Source: Natronolimnohabitans innermongolicus JCM 12255 | GTDB lineage: Archaea > Halobacteriota > Halobacteria > Halobacteriales > Natrialbaceae | Length of the DNA: 64,000 bases | Assembly: GCF_000337215.1 (NCBI RefSeq) | Contig: NZ_AOHZ01000041.1 | Span: 1-64,000 of the forward strand | Direction: 5' to 3' | In this document: piece after piece, positions 25,922-34,922 of the stretch | Layout of the letters: every line of letters begins with the position of its first letter | How positions within the stretch are numbered: the first letter of the stretch is position 1 | Made by a program: the position numbers and the translations under genes | The notes under the pieces: model-generated | What the model saw: only the letters and a program-made list of their open reading frames with translations | Database searches by the model: none | What the model was told of the DNA's origin: nothing

Positions 25922-26819
25922 CGGCCTCACCCCCGTCGCCGTCGTCATCACCATCTGGGTCGGCGTCGCCGTCGGTCCGCGCCTGAATCGTCTCGATTCG
26001 CTCCTCGAGTTCCGCCTCGAGTTCCGGCTTCGGTTCGCCCGAGTAGTGGTCGACGCGGGCGGCGATGGCGAGTTTGCCCGCCAGCGCGCGGGCCGCCGAC
26101 CCCCGCTCGTCGGGGTGGGTGCCGCGGACCGCGTCGTGGGTGAAGATGATCCCGTGTTTCGGCGACGGCGCGTGCCCGCGCAGGTGAGCGAACAGCGCGT
26201 CCTCGGCGCCCAACACCTGGACCGTCCCGCTCGGTTTCTTCGCCAGCGACTCGAGGCCGCCGGCCAGCGAGAGCAGGCGGGCGGCGAGGACGGGCCCCGC
26301 GAGCGCGGCGAGGTTGGGGGCGACCGTCGGCGTCCGGCGCTCGACGTACTCGCGGAGATCGTCGGCCTCGTCCGCGAGGTCGGCGACGCGCTCGGCGAGG
26401 GAGGCGAGGCGCTCCTGTCCGGCCGGGGGTTCCTTTCGCGTCGCGAGATCGCGGGCGTACTCGACGCCGGTGGCGGCGTCCGCGTCGACGGTCCCGCCCC
26501 ACTCGGCGAGGCGTTCGGCGAGTTCGTTCGCGGTGCGCGTACAGTCGTCCATCGCTCGAACCGCGTGGACGAGTTGGCGGTCGTCGGCTGCCTCGCGTTC
26601 GGTCACCGCCACGCGGGTCGCCGCCGTCGTCGCGGCCTTCAGGGCGTCGTAGTACGCCGCTTCGTCGTCGACGACGCCCGACTCGAGGGCGATCGTGGGC
26701 CAGTCGGCGGGCGCGTTGGCCGAGCCCGACCGAACGGCCGTCGCAGCCGACTCGGGGTCGTCGAGATCGAGATCGGCGTCGGCGAACCAGCCGTCGGCCG
26801 CGCCGGAACTATCTGTCAT
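25914..26819 (-). CDS. nop5: Nop5/Nop56-58 family box C/D RNP scaffold
   Basis: 301 residues. It bridges L7Ae-bound C/D RNA and fibrillarin. The central coiled coil (about 125-165) precedes the Nop domain, seen as AALAGPVLAARLLSLAGGLESLAKKPSGTV..LGAEDALFAHLRG (residues about 175-225) with the GHAPSPKHGIIF segment. The C terminus is an acidic halophile tail instead of the Lys-rich eukaryotic one. ATG 26819 is supported by a CATATA box at 26846-26851, about 26 bases upstream, predicting a leaderless message; an upstream ATG at 26912 would precede the promoter. Shorter than eukaryotic Nop56, normal for archaea. Confidence 0.93.
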   Translation of the reverse strand: MTDSSGAADGWFADADLDLDDPESAATAVRSGSANAPADWPTIALESGVVDDEAAYYDALKAATTAATRVAVTEREAADDRQLVHAVRAMDDCTRTANELAERLAEWGGTVDADAATGVEYARDLATRKEPPAGQERLASLAERVADLADEADDLREYVERRTPTVAPNLAALAGPVLAARLLSLAGGLESLAKKPSGTVQVLGAEDALFAHLRGHAPSPKHGIIFTHDAVRGTHPDERGSAARALAGKLAIAARVDHYSGEPKPELEAELEERIETIQARTDGDADPDGDDDGDGGEADA

Positions 26820-27020
26820 ACCCGTTCGTTCGTCGCCGGACTCGTATATGCGTTCTCGAAACGATCCGCCCCGTCTGTCCCGTCTCGTTCCATCACGTCC
26901 GCATCCAGGCACCCACGAGTCCCAACCCGACCGTCATCAGTGAGCGGGAACGTCGAAACACCTTTCGTCGCCCCTCCTAAATTTCCGGTACCCAATGTCC
27001 CAGCGGAGTGAGGGGTACTA

Positions 27021-28355
27021 ATGTACGTACTGATCGTCGGCGCGGGCCAGGTCGGGAAGATGATCGCCTCGAACCTCGAGGACTCCCACGACGTCGCGGT
27101 GGTCGACCGCGACTCCGAGACCGCGGAGGACCTCACCTACGAGTACGACGTGCTCTCGGTCGAAGGTGACGGCACCGAACTCGAGACGCTCCGGGAGGCC
27201 GGCCTCGAGAAGGCCGATCTGGTCGTCGCCTCGACCGACAGCGACGAGACGAACATCGTGGTCTGCGGGACGGCAAAGACCGCGAGCGACGCGTTTACCA
27301 TCGCGCGCGTGCGACGCCGAACGCTGTTGAACACGTGGGAGGGAACGCAGGGCGCCTTCGGCGTCGACTTCATGGTCTGTACCGACCTGCTGGTCGCACA
27401 GACGATCTTCCGGATCTCCGGATTCCCGCGGGCACAGGACGTCGAGACGTTCGCCGGCGGCCTCGTCCGAATGGCCGAGTTCGAGATCGGACCGCAGAGC
27501 CCGCTGGTCGGCGAGCGCGTCGAGGACGTCGACGAGTACGACTCGATGACCTTCGCCGGCGTCTTCCGAGGCGACGAGATGATCGTCGCGCGGGGCGACA
27601 CCGTCTTCTGTGCCGACGATCGGATCGTCGTCATCGGCAGTCCGACCTCGGTCAAGGAGTTCGCGATGGCCAACGTCCCCGAGACGACCTCGAGCGCCGA
27701 GGACGTCGTCGTCGTCGGCGGCAGCGAGATTGGCTACCAGGCCGCCCGCGAGTTCGAAGCTCACGGCTTCGAGCCGAGACTCATCGAGCGCGACCACGAC
27801 CGCGCCCGCGAGCTGGCCGAGGCGCTCCCGAAGACGTTCGTCATGGAAAGCGACGCGACCGACACGGAGTTTCTGGACCGCGAGCACATCGACGAGGCCG
27901 ATATCGTGATCGCCGCCCTCGAGAGCGACGAGAAGAACCTGCTCGTCTCGCTGCTGGCCAGGCGGGTCGGCGTCGACCGAACGGTCGCGATCATCGAAAA
28001 CACGGAGTACACCGACCTCTTCGAGACGGTCGGCGTCGACGTCGCGATCAATCCGCGGGAGGAAACCGCCGAGGAGATCGTCCGCTTTACGCGGACCAAC
28101 CAGACCGAGAAGATCGCGATGCTCGAACACGACCGCGCGGAGGTGATCGAGGTCGAACTGGGGCCGGACAGCGCCCTGACCGGCCGACGGATCGCCGACT
28201 CGGCGGCCGACCTTCCCGACTGCGTCGTCATCGGCGCCATCTCGCGACGCGGCGACCTCGTGACACCGCGTGGCACGACGGTCCTCGAGGCCGGCGACCA
28301 CGTCGTCCTCTTCGTCGACGCGGCGGTGTTAGACGAGGTCTCCACGGTGCTCTGA
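27021..28355 (+). CDS. trkA: Trk potassium system regulator TrkA (two RCK units)
   Basis: 444 residues in two tandem RCK_N-RCK_C units. The first Rossmann half starts MYVLIVGAGQVGKMIASNL; the second starts at about residue 231 with VVVVGGSEIGYQAA. Acidic ends of the nucleotide strands (VVDRD, LIERDHD) suit NAD(H)/ATP binding. The protein sits on the cytoplasmic face of TrkH and gates it. It is encoded on the plus strand, converging on trkH, whose stop is only 3 bases away. A purine-rich GGAGTGAGGGG lies 10 bases before the ATG and may serve as a ribosome site. Confidence 0.94.
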   Translation: MYVLIVGAGQVGKMIASNLEDSHDVAVVDRDSETAEDLTYEYDVLSVEGDGTELETLREAGLEKADLVVASTDSDETNIVVCGTAKTASDAFTIARVRRRTLLNTWEGTQGAFGVDFMVCTDLLVAQTIFRISGFPRAQDVETFAGGLVRMAEFEIGPQSPLVGERVEDVDEYDSMTFAGVFRGDEMIVARGDTVFCADDRIVVIGSPTSVKEFAMANVPETTSSAEDVVVVGGSEIGYQAAREFEAHGFEPRLIERDHDRARELAEALPKTFVMESDATDTEFLDREHIDEADIVIAALESDEKNLLVSLLARRVGVDRTVAIIENTEYTDLFETVGVDVAINPREETAEEIVRFTRTNQTEKIAMLEHDRAEVIEVELGPDSALTGRRIADSAADLPDCVVIGAISRRGDLVTPRGTTVLEAGDHVVLFVDAAVLDEVSTVL

Positions 28356-28358
28356 CGG

Positions 28359-29906
28359 TCAGCGGTAGAGATCGAGCCGCCGGAAGATCGCGCCCAGTAG
28401 TACCGCGATCGGGATGATCTCGAGGCGCCCGATCCACATGTTGAAGATCAGCATTACCTTCGCGGCGTCGGGCATCTCCGGGGCGGTGATTCCGGCGTCG
28501 AGTCCGACGTTGCTCTGTGCGCTCATCACGTCGAAGATGACGTACTCGAGGGGATACTCGGCCGACAGCGTCCAGAGGAGGACGGCGACGCCGACGATCA
28601 GGAAGGCGATCCAGAGGACGAAGACGACCGTGGCCTCGGTGTACTCGCGTTCGGCCTGCTCCGAATCGAGCGTTCGTTTTCCGAGCCGCAGCCGTCGGAT
28701 CGCCGCGTCCGGCGAGAAGACGCTCTTGACCTGCCAGAGCGTCCCCTTGAGGAGGGTGGCGACGCGGATCAGTTTCAGCCCGCCGACGGTCGACCCGGCG
28801 GCGGCGCCGGTGAGCATTCCCAGGCAGACGAACAGCGTCGCGCCGGCGGTCCAGACCTGCTCCGTCCCGCCGCCGATCGTCGCCGTCCCGAACCCGGTGT
28901 TCGATGTCGCGGAGACGAACTGGAACAGTCCGATCCGAAACGTCTCTTCGAGGGAGTCGTACTGGCCGTTCAGCCAGAGGAGCGCGGTTAAGACGATTGC
29001 ACCGACGGCGAACCAGCCGAACACCCAGCGGGTCTGGAGGTCGGCGTAGAAGTTCCGCAGTTCGCCCTTGAGGATCAGGTAGTGGATCGGAAACGCGATG
29101 GAGCCGGCGACCATCACGGGAACGACGGCGTACTCGATCAGCGGGCTGCCGTAGTGGCCGATCGAGTCGGCGTGGATCGAGAACCCGCCGGTCGCGATGG
29201 CGGTCATCGCGTGGTTGACCGCGCCCCAGAGGGGCATCCCGACCGCGAGAAACAGCGCGATCGCGGCGATCGTGAAGCCGAGATAGAGCTTCCAGATCTC
29301 TGTAACCGTCGAGACGATACTGGGATGGATCTTCTCCGAGCGGGCCTCGCTCTCGTAGAGCGTGAGCGAGCCGCTTCCGGGTCGGGCGAGGATGGCGACG
29401 GTGAGGACGATGACGCCGACGCCGCCGATCCACTCGGTGAAGGAACGCCACCAGTGGAGCGACCGCGGCAGTTCCTCCTCGATCGCGGCCATCGTCAGCC
29501 CCGTGCTGGTGAAGCCGCTGATACTCTCGAAGATCCCGTTCAGCGGGTGGCGAAAGACGTCGACCGTGTCGGTCATCGCGGGCGTGTTCGCCCACGCGGG
29601 GAAGGGGTCGACCGCGATCGTCCACGCGATCAGCAGAAACGGCAGGCCGCCGAGGACGCCGATCGCCCCCCACGCGGAAGCTGCCGTCACCATGGCCTCG
29701 AGGCGGCCCATCTCGCCGGCGTCGCGGTACCGACGAGCGAGGGCGATCCCGATTCCGCCCATTACGAGCGCCGAGACGGCGAAGGCGGGCACCGCGTAGA
29801 ACTCGCGGTTGACGGCGGCGATCGGGATCGAGACGACCAGCATGAGCGAGACCACCTGCAGAATCCGACCGAGGTCCCGGCCGACGACCCGATACTGGAC
29901 CCTCAT
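28359..29906 (-). CDS. trkH: Trk potassium channel subunit TrkH
   Basis: 515 residues, four M1-P-M2 repeats. The four selectivity-filter loops are readable: SGFTSTGLTM, AIATGGFSIH, SATSNTGFGTA and SAQSNVGLDAG, each with the conserved Gly. GAAAGSTVGGLKLIR is the intramembrane-loop region, and a final MWIGRLEIIPI is typical. It moves K+ into the cell, essential for haloarchaeal salt-in osmoadaptation. The ATG at 29906 overlaps the single-RCK trkA stop by 4 bases (ATGA), so the two are co-translated with the usp gene upstream. Confidence 0.95.
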   Translation of the reverse strand: MRVQYRVVGRDLGRILQVVSLMLVVSIPIAAVNREFYAVPAFAVSALVMGGIGIALARRYRDAGEMGRLEAMVTAASAWGAIGVLGGLPFLLIAWTIAVDPFPAWANTPAMTDTVDVFRHPLNGIFESISGFTSTGLTMAAIEEELPRSLHWWRSFTEWIGGVGVIVLTVAILARPGSGSLTLYESEARSEKIHPSIVSTVTEIWKLYLGFTIAAIALFLAVGMPLWGAVNHAMTAIATGGFSIHADSIGHYGSPLIEYAVVPVMVAGSIAFPIHYLILKGELRNFYADLQTRWVFGWFAVGAIVLTALLWLNGQYDSLEETFRIGLFQFVSATSNTGFGTATIGGGTEQVWTAGATLFVCLGMLTGAAAGSTVGGLKLIRVATLLKGTLWQVKSVFSPDAAIRRLRLGKRTLDSEQAEREYTEATVVFVLWIAFLIVGVAVLLWTLSAEYPLEYVIFDVMSAQSNVGLDAGITAPEMPDAAKVMLIFNMWIGRLEIIPIAVLLGAIFRRLDLYR

Positions 29907-30574
29907 GCGCGATCGCCCGTAAACGCCGCGACCGCGTCCGACAGCGCCGCGTCGTCGGTAAAGACCGTCACCTGGTCTCCCGCCCTGATCGTCGTCTCCC
30001 CGCGCGGCGCCCGGATTTCCTCGCCTCGCTTGAGTGCGACGACGAGACAGCCCTCGGGTAACGCCCCGGTTTCGTTCGCCCGCTCGAGGGGCTGGTCGCT
30101 CATGGGGGCGTCCTCGGCGACGGTTAGTTCGACGAGTTCGGTCTCGTCGTCGAGGTCGACGAAGTCGCTGACGCCCGGATATCGTACCGAGTGGTAGAGA
30201 TAATCGGCGATCAGTCGCTGTGGGTTCTCGATGAGCGTGACGCCGATCTTCTCGAAGACCGGCAGGTTCTCGGTGTCGTGAACGACGCTGACGAGGTTCG
30301 GAACGTCGTGTTCTTGCGCTAGTAACATCACCATGATGTTGACCGCGTCGACGTCGGTCGTCGAGATGACGGCGTCCGCCCGGTCGATCTCGGCGTCGAC
30401 CAGCGTTCCGTTTTTCGTCGCGTCCGCGTTGAGCACGAGACAGTCGTACTCGGCGGCGACGCCGTTCGCGCGCTCCTCGTCGCGCTCGATGACGACGACG
30501 TCGTTGCCGTCGCGGACCGCGAGATCGATCAGGTTCGAGCCGATGCTCCCTGCGCCGATGATAACGATGTACAT
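29903..30574 (-). CDS. trkA: TrkA-like RCK protein (single unit)
   Basis: 223 residues: one RCK_N (MYIVIIGAGSIGSNLIDLAV, with acid at VVVIERDEE) and one RCK_C (ELTVAEDAPMSDQPLERA to the C terminus). It is the obvious partner of the TrkH it overlaps. ATG 30574 is chosen over 30664 because it starts at the Rossmann strand and leaves a 28-base gap to the usp stop. The window thus has both a double and a single TrkA, which could serve the two different TrkH subunits or form mixed rings. Confidence 0.92.
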   Translation of the reverse strand: MYIVIIGAGSIGSNLIDLAVRDGNDVVVIERDEERANGVAAEYDCLVLNADATKNGTLVDAEIDRADAVISTTDVDAVNIMVMLLAQEHDVPNLVSVVHDTENLPVFEKIGVTLIENPQRLIADYLYHSVRYPGVSDFVDLDDETELVELTVAEDAPMSDQPLERANETGALPEGCLVVALKRGEEIRAPRGETTIRAGDQVTVFTDDAALSDAVAAFTGDRA

Positions 30575-30602
30575 TGGATTCTCTCCGTTCGTGTGACTGC
30601 AA

Positions 30603-31055
30603 TCAGCGGTCGCTCGAGTCGTCGTCCGTCCCGAGCCGCGAGAAGACGACGACCGGCTGTTCACTCTCGGTGATCAGTCTGTACGAGTCGTCGCCCGACA
30701 GCAGGCGGCGGAGTCGACCGCTCGGCGCCGTGGCGAACCCGATCGCGGTAGCGTCCACCTCGGCGGCTGCCGCGAGGATTTCGTCGACGACGTCGGTGCC
30801 GTACCTGAGTTCGCGTCGAATCGGCGGCCCGTCGGCGAACCGGTCCTCGACGATCGAAAAGATCCGTTCGGCCTGCTGCTGGCGCGCCTCGAGCGGTGCC
30901 TTGTCCATGTACCCCTCGGTCTTTTCGATGACGTGGACGACGGTGAGGAGTTCGACCGAGTCGTCGACCGCCGCCTCGAGTGCATCACAGGTCGCGTTCG
31001 CGTCATCTTCGTTGGCGATCGGTACGACCGTGTGTGCCACGAAGTCGGTCGTCAT
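30603..31055 (-). CDS. Universal stress protein (UspA family)
   Basis: 150 residues with the Usp alpha/beta layout: FVAHTVVPIANEDDANATCD, LLTVVHVIEKTEG, EILAAAAEVDATAIGFA and a C-terminal phosphate-loop-like GRLRRLLSGDDSYRLI...PVVVFSR. The ATP-binding GxxGxxxGS loop is altered (SGRLRRLLSGDDS), so nucleotide binding is uncertain. First gene of a usp-trkA-trkH unit, suggesting a regulatory role in potassium transport. Its promoter region has a TATATA box flanked by two copies of TTCAGGATTCA. Confidence 0.88.
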   Translation of the reverse strand: MTTDFVAHTVVPIANEDDANATCDALEAAVDDSVELLTVVHVIEKTEGYMDKAPLEARQQQAERIFSIVEDRFADGPPIRRELRYGTDVVDEILAAAAEVDATAIGFATAPSGRLRRLLSGDDSYRLITESEQPVVVFSRLGTDDDSSDR

Positions 31056-31124
31056 GGACCCCTCCGTCCGCGTTTCGGCCGCTCGTTTCGTTGTCGATCC
31101 GACATGCGTGTGCCATCGGCCTAG

Positions 31125-31166
31125 TTCAGGATTCAGTAATATATACCCATCGATATTCAGGATTCA
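31125..31166. promoter_or_regulatory. Direct repeats flanking the usp TATA box
   Basis: TTCAGGATTCA occurs at 31125-31135 and again at 31156-31166, exactly 31 bases apart, about three helical turns. Between them lies an A/T-rich TAATATATA (31137-31145), the likely TATA box of the leftward usp operon. Same-face spacing around the box suggests binding of an oligomeric repressor; the divergent Lrp-type regulator is the obvious candidate. Confidence 0.55.
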
Positions 31167-31292
31167 ACAAGCCCACCTTAAGCAAAGTAGTCAATAGATA
31201 TTTCCCCAGCAGCTGCCGCGGTGTAGCAACGCTGAGGCGCAGTCGGCGAGCAAAGAGCAGGAGCCTTCAAGCCCGTGGACGTACGCACGGCT

Positions 31293-32036
31293 ATGAGCAT
31301 TCGGCTGGACGACGTGAACAAGCGTATCATCCACGCGCTGATGGACGACGCGCGCAACACCTCCGCACCGATGATCGCCGACGAGGTCGGCGTCTCTCCC
31401 GCGACGATCCGCAATCGAATCGACCAACTCGAGGAGGCCGGAATCATCAGCGGCTACCACGCGAACGTCGACTTCGAGGCGGCCGACGAGATGCTCACGA
31501 CCCTCTACGTGGCGACGGTTCCGATCGAGGACCGCGTGCGCCTCGCCCAGCAGGCCCGAACGATCACCGGCGTCGTCAACGTCCGCGAACTGATGGCCGG
31601 CGAGGAGAACCTCCACGTTCTCGCCGTCGGCGAAAACGCGGATGCGATCAACGACGTCGCACGAGAGCTCACGGCGCTGGGGATCGAAATCGAAGACGAA
31701 AAACTCCTCCGGACCGAGCAGTTCCAGCCCTACCACCCCTTCGGTCCGAACGAAACCCACCAGCAGTTCTCCGATTACATCAGTCTCGCCGGAGGTAACG
31801 AGGTCGTCGAACTCACCGTCGACGAGGAGGCGCCGATCGCCGGGATGACGCTGGCGGAGGCCGGTCACGAGGACCTGCTCGAGGAGGGCGTCCTCGTCGT
31901 GTCGATCGAGCGAGACGACGACGTGCTCACGCCCACCGGCGAGAGCGAGATCCGGGCCGGCGACATCCTGACGGTGCTCTCGCGAGGCGGCGTCGCGGAA
32001 TCGATCTTCGACGTTTTCGAAACCGAATCTGACTAG
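31293..32036 (+). CDS. Lrp/AsnC regulator fused to a TrkA-C (RCK_C) domain
   Basis: 247 residues. Residues about 5-55 form an Lrp-type HTH (IHALMDDARNTSAPMIADEVGVSPATIRNRIDQLEEAGIISG). A RAM-like alpha/beta domain follows (about 65-140). An RCK_C domain closes the protein (NEVVELTVDEEAPIAGMTLAEAG to the end), the ligand-binding half of TrkA. The fusion links DNA binding to a nucleotide- or ion-sensing module. ATG 31293 lies about 22 bases after TTCAAG (31266-31271), so the transcript is likely leaderless. Divergent from usp-trkA-trkH and upstream of the APC gene: well placed to control both. Confidence 0.9.
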   Translation: MSIRLDDVNKRIIHALMDDARNTSAPMIADEVGVSPATIRNRIDQLEEAGIISGYHANVDFEAADEMLTTLYVATVPIEDRVRLAQQARTITGVVNVRELMAGEENLHVLAVGENADAINDVARELTALGIEIEDEKLLRTEQFQPYHPFGPNETHQQFSDYISLAGGNEVVELTVDEEAPIAGMTLAEAGHEDLLEEGVLVVSIERDDDVLTPTGESEIRAGDILTVLSRGGVAESIFDVFETESD

Positions 32037-32053
32037 CTTCTTATTTTTGAAGC
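32036..32053 (+). terminator. Stem with T-rich loop after the Lrp-type gene
   Basis: GCTTC/GAAGC 5-base stem around TTATTTTT, starting at the stop codon. T-rich tracts of this kind end archaeal transcripts. Confidence 0.5.
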
Positions 32054-32125
32054 CGTAATTACAGCACCGATATCTACTCTTTAGTCACCACACTTATTTC
32101 GGAGCGACGAATCAGGAGCGAGTAT

Positions 32126-32224
32126 ATGGGTAACGCTACGGAATCGAAAACGGTCGCGGTCGACATCTCGGTCACGTCGATGCGGCGACAGCAGCGCCGG
32201 CGGGGTGTGATCGGGCATGGCTGA
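32126..32224 (+). CDS. Possible 32-residue leader ORF before the APC permease
   Basis: ATG at 32126 lies 26 bases after a TTATTT box (32094-32099), exactly leaderless spacing. The frame runs 32 codons and its stop (32222-32224) overlaps the permease ATG (32217). The peptide is basic near its end (MRRQQRRRG), unlike the acidic neighbours. GGGGTGTGATC before 32217 resembles the archaeal Shine-Dalgarno GGAGGTGATC. It could be a coupled leader peptide or merely 5' UTR. Confidence 0.35.
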   Translation: MGNATESKTVAVDISVTSMRRQQRRRGVIGHG

Positions 32225-34505
32225 CTCCGACCAGGAACTCGCCCGTGATCTCGGCTTCCTCGAGGCCTACACGCTCGGGTTGGGAACGATGATCGGCGCC
32301 GGTATCTTCGTGCTGCCGGGAATCGTTGCCGACAGCGCCGGACCGGCGAGTATGATATCGTTCGTGATCGGCGGGGTCGTCGCCCTGCTGGCGGCGCTAT
32401 CGCTGTCGGAACTGGCCACGGGGATGCCGAAGGCCGGCGGCAGCTACTACTACGTCAACCACGCGCTGGGCAGTTTCTTCGGGACGATCGTCGGCTGGGG
32501 AATGTGGGCCGGGTTGATGTTCGCGACCGCGTTCTACATGCTCGGCTTCGGACAGTATCTGCTCGATCAGCCTTCCGACGCACTGGCGGTCATTCTGGCC
32601 GGGCTGGTGATGGCCTCGCTGCTCGTCGCGATCAACTACCGCGGGGTCAAGGAGACGGGCTCGTTGCAGAACGTCATCGTCATCCTGCTGGTCGGCCTCA
32701 TCATCGTCTTCATCCTCGTCGGATTGCTGGCGATCAATCCGGACTTGCTCGATCCGTTCGTCCGCGAGGGCGAGGGGTGGCCGGTCGTCGCGGCCACGGC
32801 GGGGACGGTGTTCGTCACCTTCATCGGTTTCGAAGTGATCGCGACCAGCGCCGAGGAGATCGAGGATCCCGGCCGGAACCTCCCGCTGTCGATGATCGCA
32901 GCCGTCGTCACGCCGACGATCCTCTACGTGCTGGTCATGCTCGTCAGCACGGGAACGCTGCCGGTTCCGGAGCTGGCCGCCTCGGACGTTCCGGTCGCCG
33001 ACGTGGCCGCCGAGGCCGCCGGGCAGTTCGGCGCGCTCGCCCTCGGCGAGTACACCCTCGAGTTCGCGACCGTCGGCTCGATACTGATGATCGCCGGGGC
33101 GGTGCTGGCGACGATCTCGTCGGCCAACGCGTCGATCCTCTCGGCCGCGCGGGTCAACTTCGCGATGGGACGGGACAAGATCCTCACGAACTGGCTCAAC
33201 AAGATCCACGACGAGTATCGGACGCCCTACCGGGCGATCCTCGCGACCGGTGCCGTCATCCTCGCGCTCATCGCGAGCCCGCTGCCGATCGACACGCTCG
33301 CGGACGTGGCGAGTTTCATGTTCCTCATCACCTACGCGCTCGTCCACGCCGCGGTCGTCGTTTTGCGGCGGGCGGATCCCGACGAGTACGATCCGGACTT
33401 CCGGATCCCCTCGGCGCTGTACCCCGTCGTTCCGTTCGTCGGCTTTCTGGCCTGTATCGGTGTTATGCTCCAGATGGCGACGGTCGTGCAGGCGATCGGC
33501 CTCGGAATCGTTCTCGTCGGCGTTCTCTGGTACCGGTTCTACGCGAAAGAACAGGCGATCTCGACGACGCTGATCGGCGAGGCCGTCGCGCCCCAGACGC
33601 CGGAAGCCGTCGAGGGCGACGCCTACCGCGTCGTCGTCCCCGTCTCGAACCCCGAAACCGAACGACCGCTGCTGAAGTACGCCGCCGCGAGCGCCGCGGG
33701 CGAAGACGTCGCGGGCGAACTCGTCGCCGTCAACGTTATCGAAGTGCCGCCACAGACCTCGCCGGCACAGATCGAGTTCGAGGAAGAACGCGTCGATCGC
33801 CAGCGACAACTGCTCGACACCGCCCGCGACGTCGCCGAGGACCTCGACGTGTCGATCCGAACGCGAGCGATCGTCGGCCGCAGCGCCGGCGACACGCTCC
33901 TGAACGTCGTCGACGAGGAGGACGCCGACCACATCCTGCTCGGGTGGGCCGGCGAGCGCCGGCGGCGGGACGTGATCTTCGGCTCGACGATCGACCCGCT
34001 GCTCGAGCGGGCGCCGTGTGACGTAACGCTGGTCAAAGATCCCACCGAGTCGCCGGACGACATCGTCACGCTCGCCGGCACCGGACCGAACGCGTCGACC
34101 TCGGCGCGGCGGGCAGGCGAACTGCACCGAGCGTTCCCCGACAGTACACTCACGCTGTTGAACGTTCAGCCCGAACCGGACGAGGAAGCCGAGATCGATC
34201 CCGACGACGTCGGCCACGAGACGATCGAAGACGTCGCCGACGAGGCGCTACTGAGGGACGACGAATACCAGTCCCGCGTCGTCGTCGCGGACGAGATTCA
34301 GGACACGCTCGTCGGCGCGGTCGCCGAGTACGACGCCGTCGTCGTCGGCGCAACCGGTACCAGCACCGTCGCCCAGGCCCTGTACGGTTCGATCCCGCAG
34401 CGGATCGTCACCGAGAGCGACGGAACGGTTATCATGGCTCGCGGAGAGCAACGCACACCCCGGACGTTCCGACAGGCGATCATCCAGCGACTCGAGCGAT
34501 CGTAG
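32217..34505 (+). CDS. APC-family amino acid/cation permease with C-terminal Usp domains
   Basis: 762 residues. Residues about 10-450 form a 12-span APC transporter: LGLGTMIGAGIFVLPGIVAD in helix 1, GMPKAGGSYYYVNHALG, GFEVIATSAEEIEDPGRNLP and SSANASILSAARVNFAMGRD. The rest is cytoplasmic with two Usp-like domains (about 475-610, from YRVVVPVSNPETERPLLK; and about 615-745, ending VVVGATGTSTVAQALYGSIPQRIV). The tandem domains probably bind nucleotide and regulate transport. The substrate is likely an amino acid but not readable. A paralogue lies convergently at 34923-37274. Confidence 0.9.
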   Translation: MADSDQELARDLGFLEAYTLGLGTMIGAGIFVLPGIVADSAGPASMISFVIGGVVALLAALSLSELATGMPKAGGSYYYVNHALGSFFGTIVGWGMWAGLMFATAFYMLGFGQYLLDQPSDALAVILAGLVMASLLVAINYRGVKETGSLQNVIVILLVGLIIVFILVGLLAINPDLLDPFVREGEGWPVVAATAGTVFVTFIGFEVIATSAEEIEDPGRNLPLSMIAAVVTPTILYVLVMLVSTGTLPVPELAASDVPVADVAAEAAGQFGALALGEYTLEFATVGSILMIAGAVLATISSANASILSAARVNFAMGRDKILTNWLNKIHDEYRTPYRAILATGAVILALIASPLPIDTLADVASFMFLITYALVHAAVVVLRRADPDEYDPDFRIPSALYPVVPFVGFLACIGVMLQMATVVQAIGLGIVLVGVLWYRFYAKEQAISTTLIGEAVAPQTPEAVEGDAYRVVVPVSNPETERPLLKYAAASAAGEDVAGELVAVNVIEVPPQTSPAQIEFEEERVDRQRQLLDTARDVAEDLDVSIRTRAIVGRSAGDTLLNVVDEEDADHILLGWAGERRRRDVIFGSTIDPLLERAPCDVTLVKDPTESPDDIVTLAGTGPNASTSARRAGELHRAFPDSTLTLLNVQPEPDEEAEIDPDDVGHETIEDVADEALLRDDEYQSRVVVADEIQDTLVGAVAEYDAVVVGATGTSTVAQALYGSIPQRIVTESDGTVIMARGEQRTPRTFRQAIIQRLERS

Positions 34506-34922
34506 TCGGGGATCCCGGGGGGCGCCTCGATCACGAGTCCAAACTGGGCCTGAACGTACCCCGACGGATCCGATTCCCGAATTCGGTTTCGTCGTCCGTT
34601 CTCAGTCGGGCTCCGCCGCTGCTCCGTCAGCGACGAGCGTCGACCCGAGTAGCGAGCGCCGGGACCCGACCCTCCCGTGAAGTCAGAGCATCGCCGTGGC
34701 GATCGAGAGACGCGCCGAGCGATCTCGACTCGAATTGGTGCTATCGAATCGATCGCAAGGTGGCTCCAAGGAGAGATATCGGCCGTTCAAACGGGCGCCA
34801 ACAGGAGAAAGTGAGCGGAACAGGTCGGATCGCTGCCGATCGATGCTCGGAACCGAGGGAACACTGGACGGCTGCGGAAAACGGACAGAAACGTACCGCA
34901 TCACCACCCAGCGACCGGGCGA
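34506..34922. other. 417-base gap without a supported gene
   Basis: Lies between the stop codons of two convergent APC-Usp genes. Short overlapping frames exist on both strands, but their predicted peptides are basic and Arg/Ser-rich with no recognisable motif. No tRNA, hairpin series or tandem repeat was seen. Confidence 0.5.
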
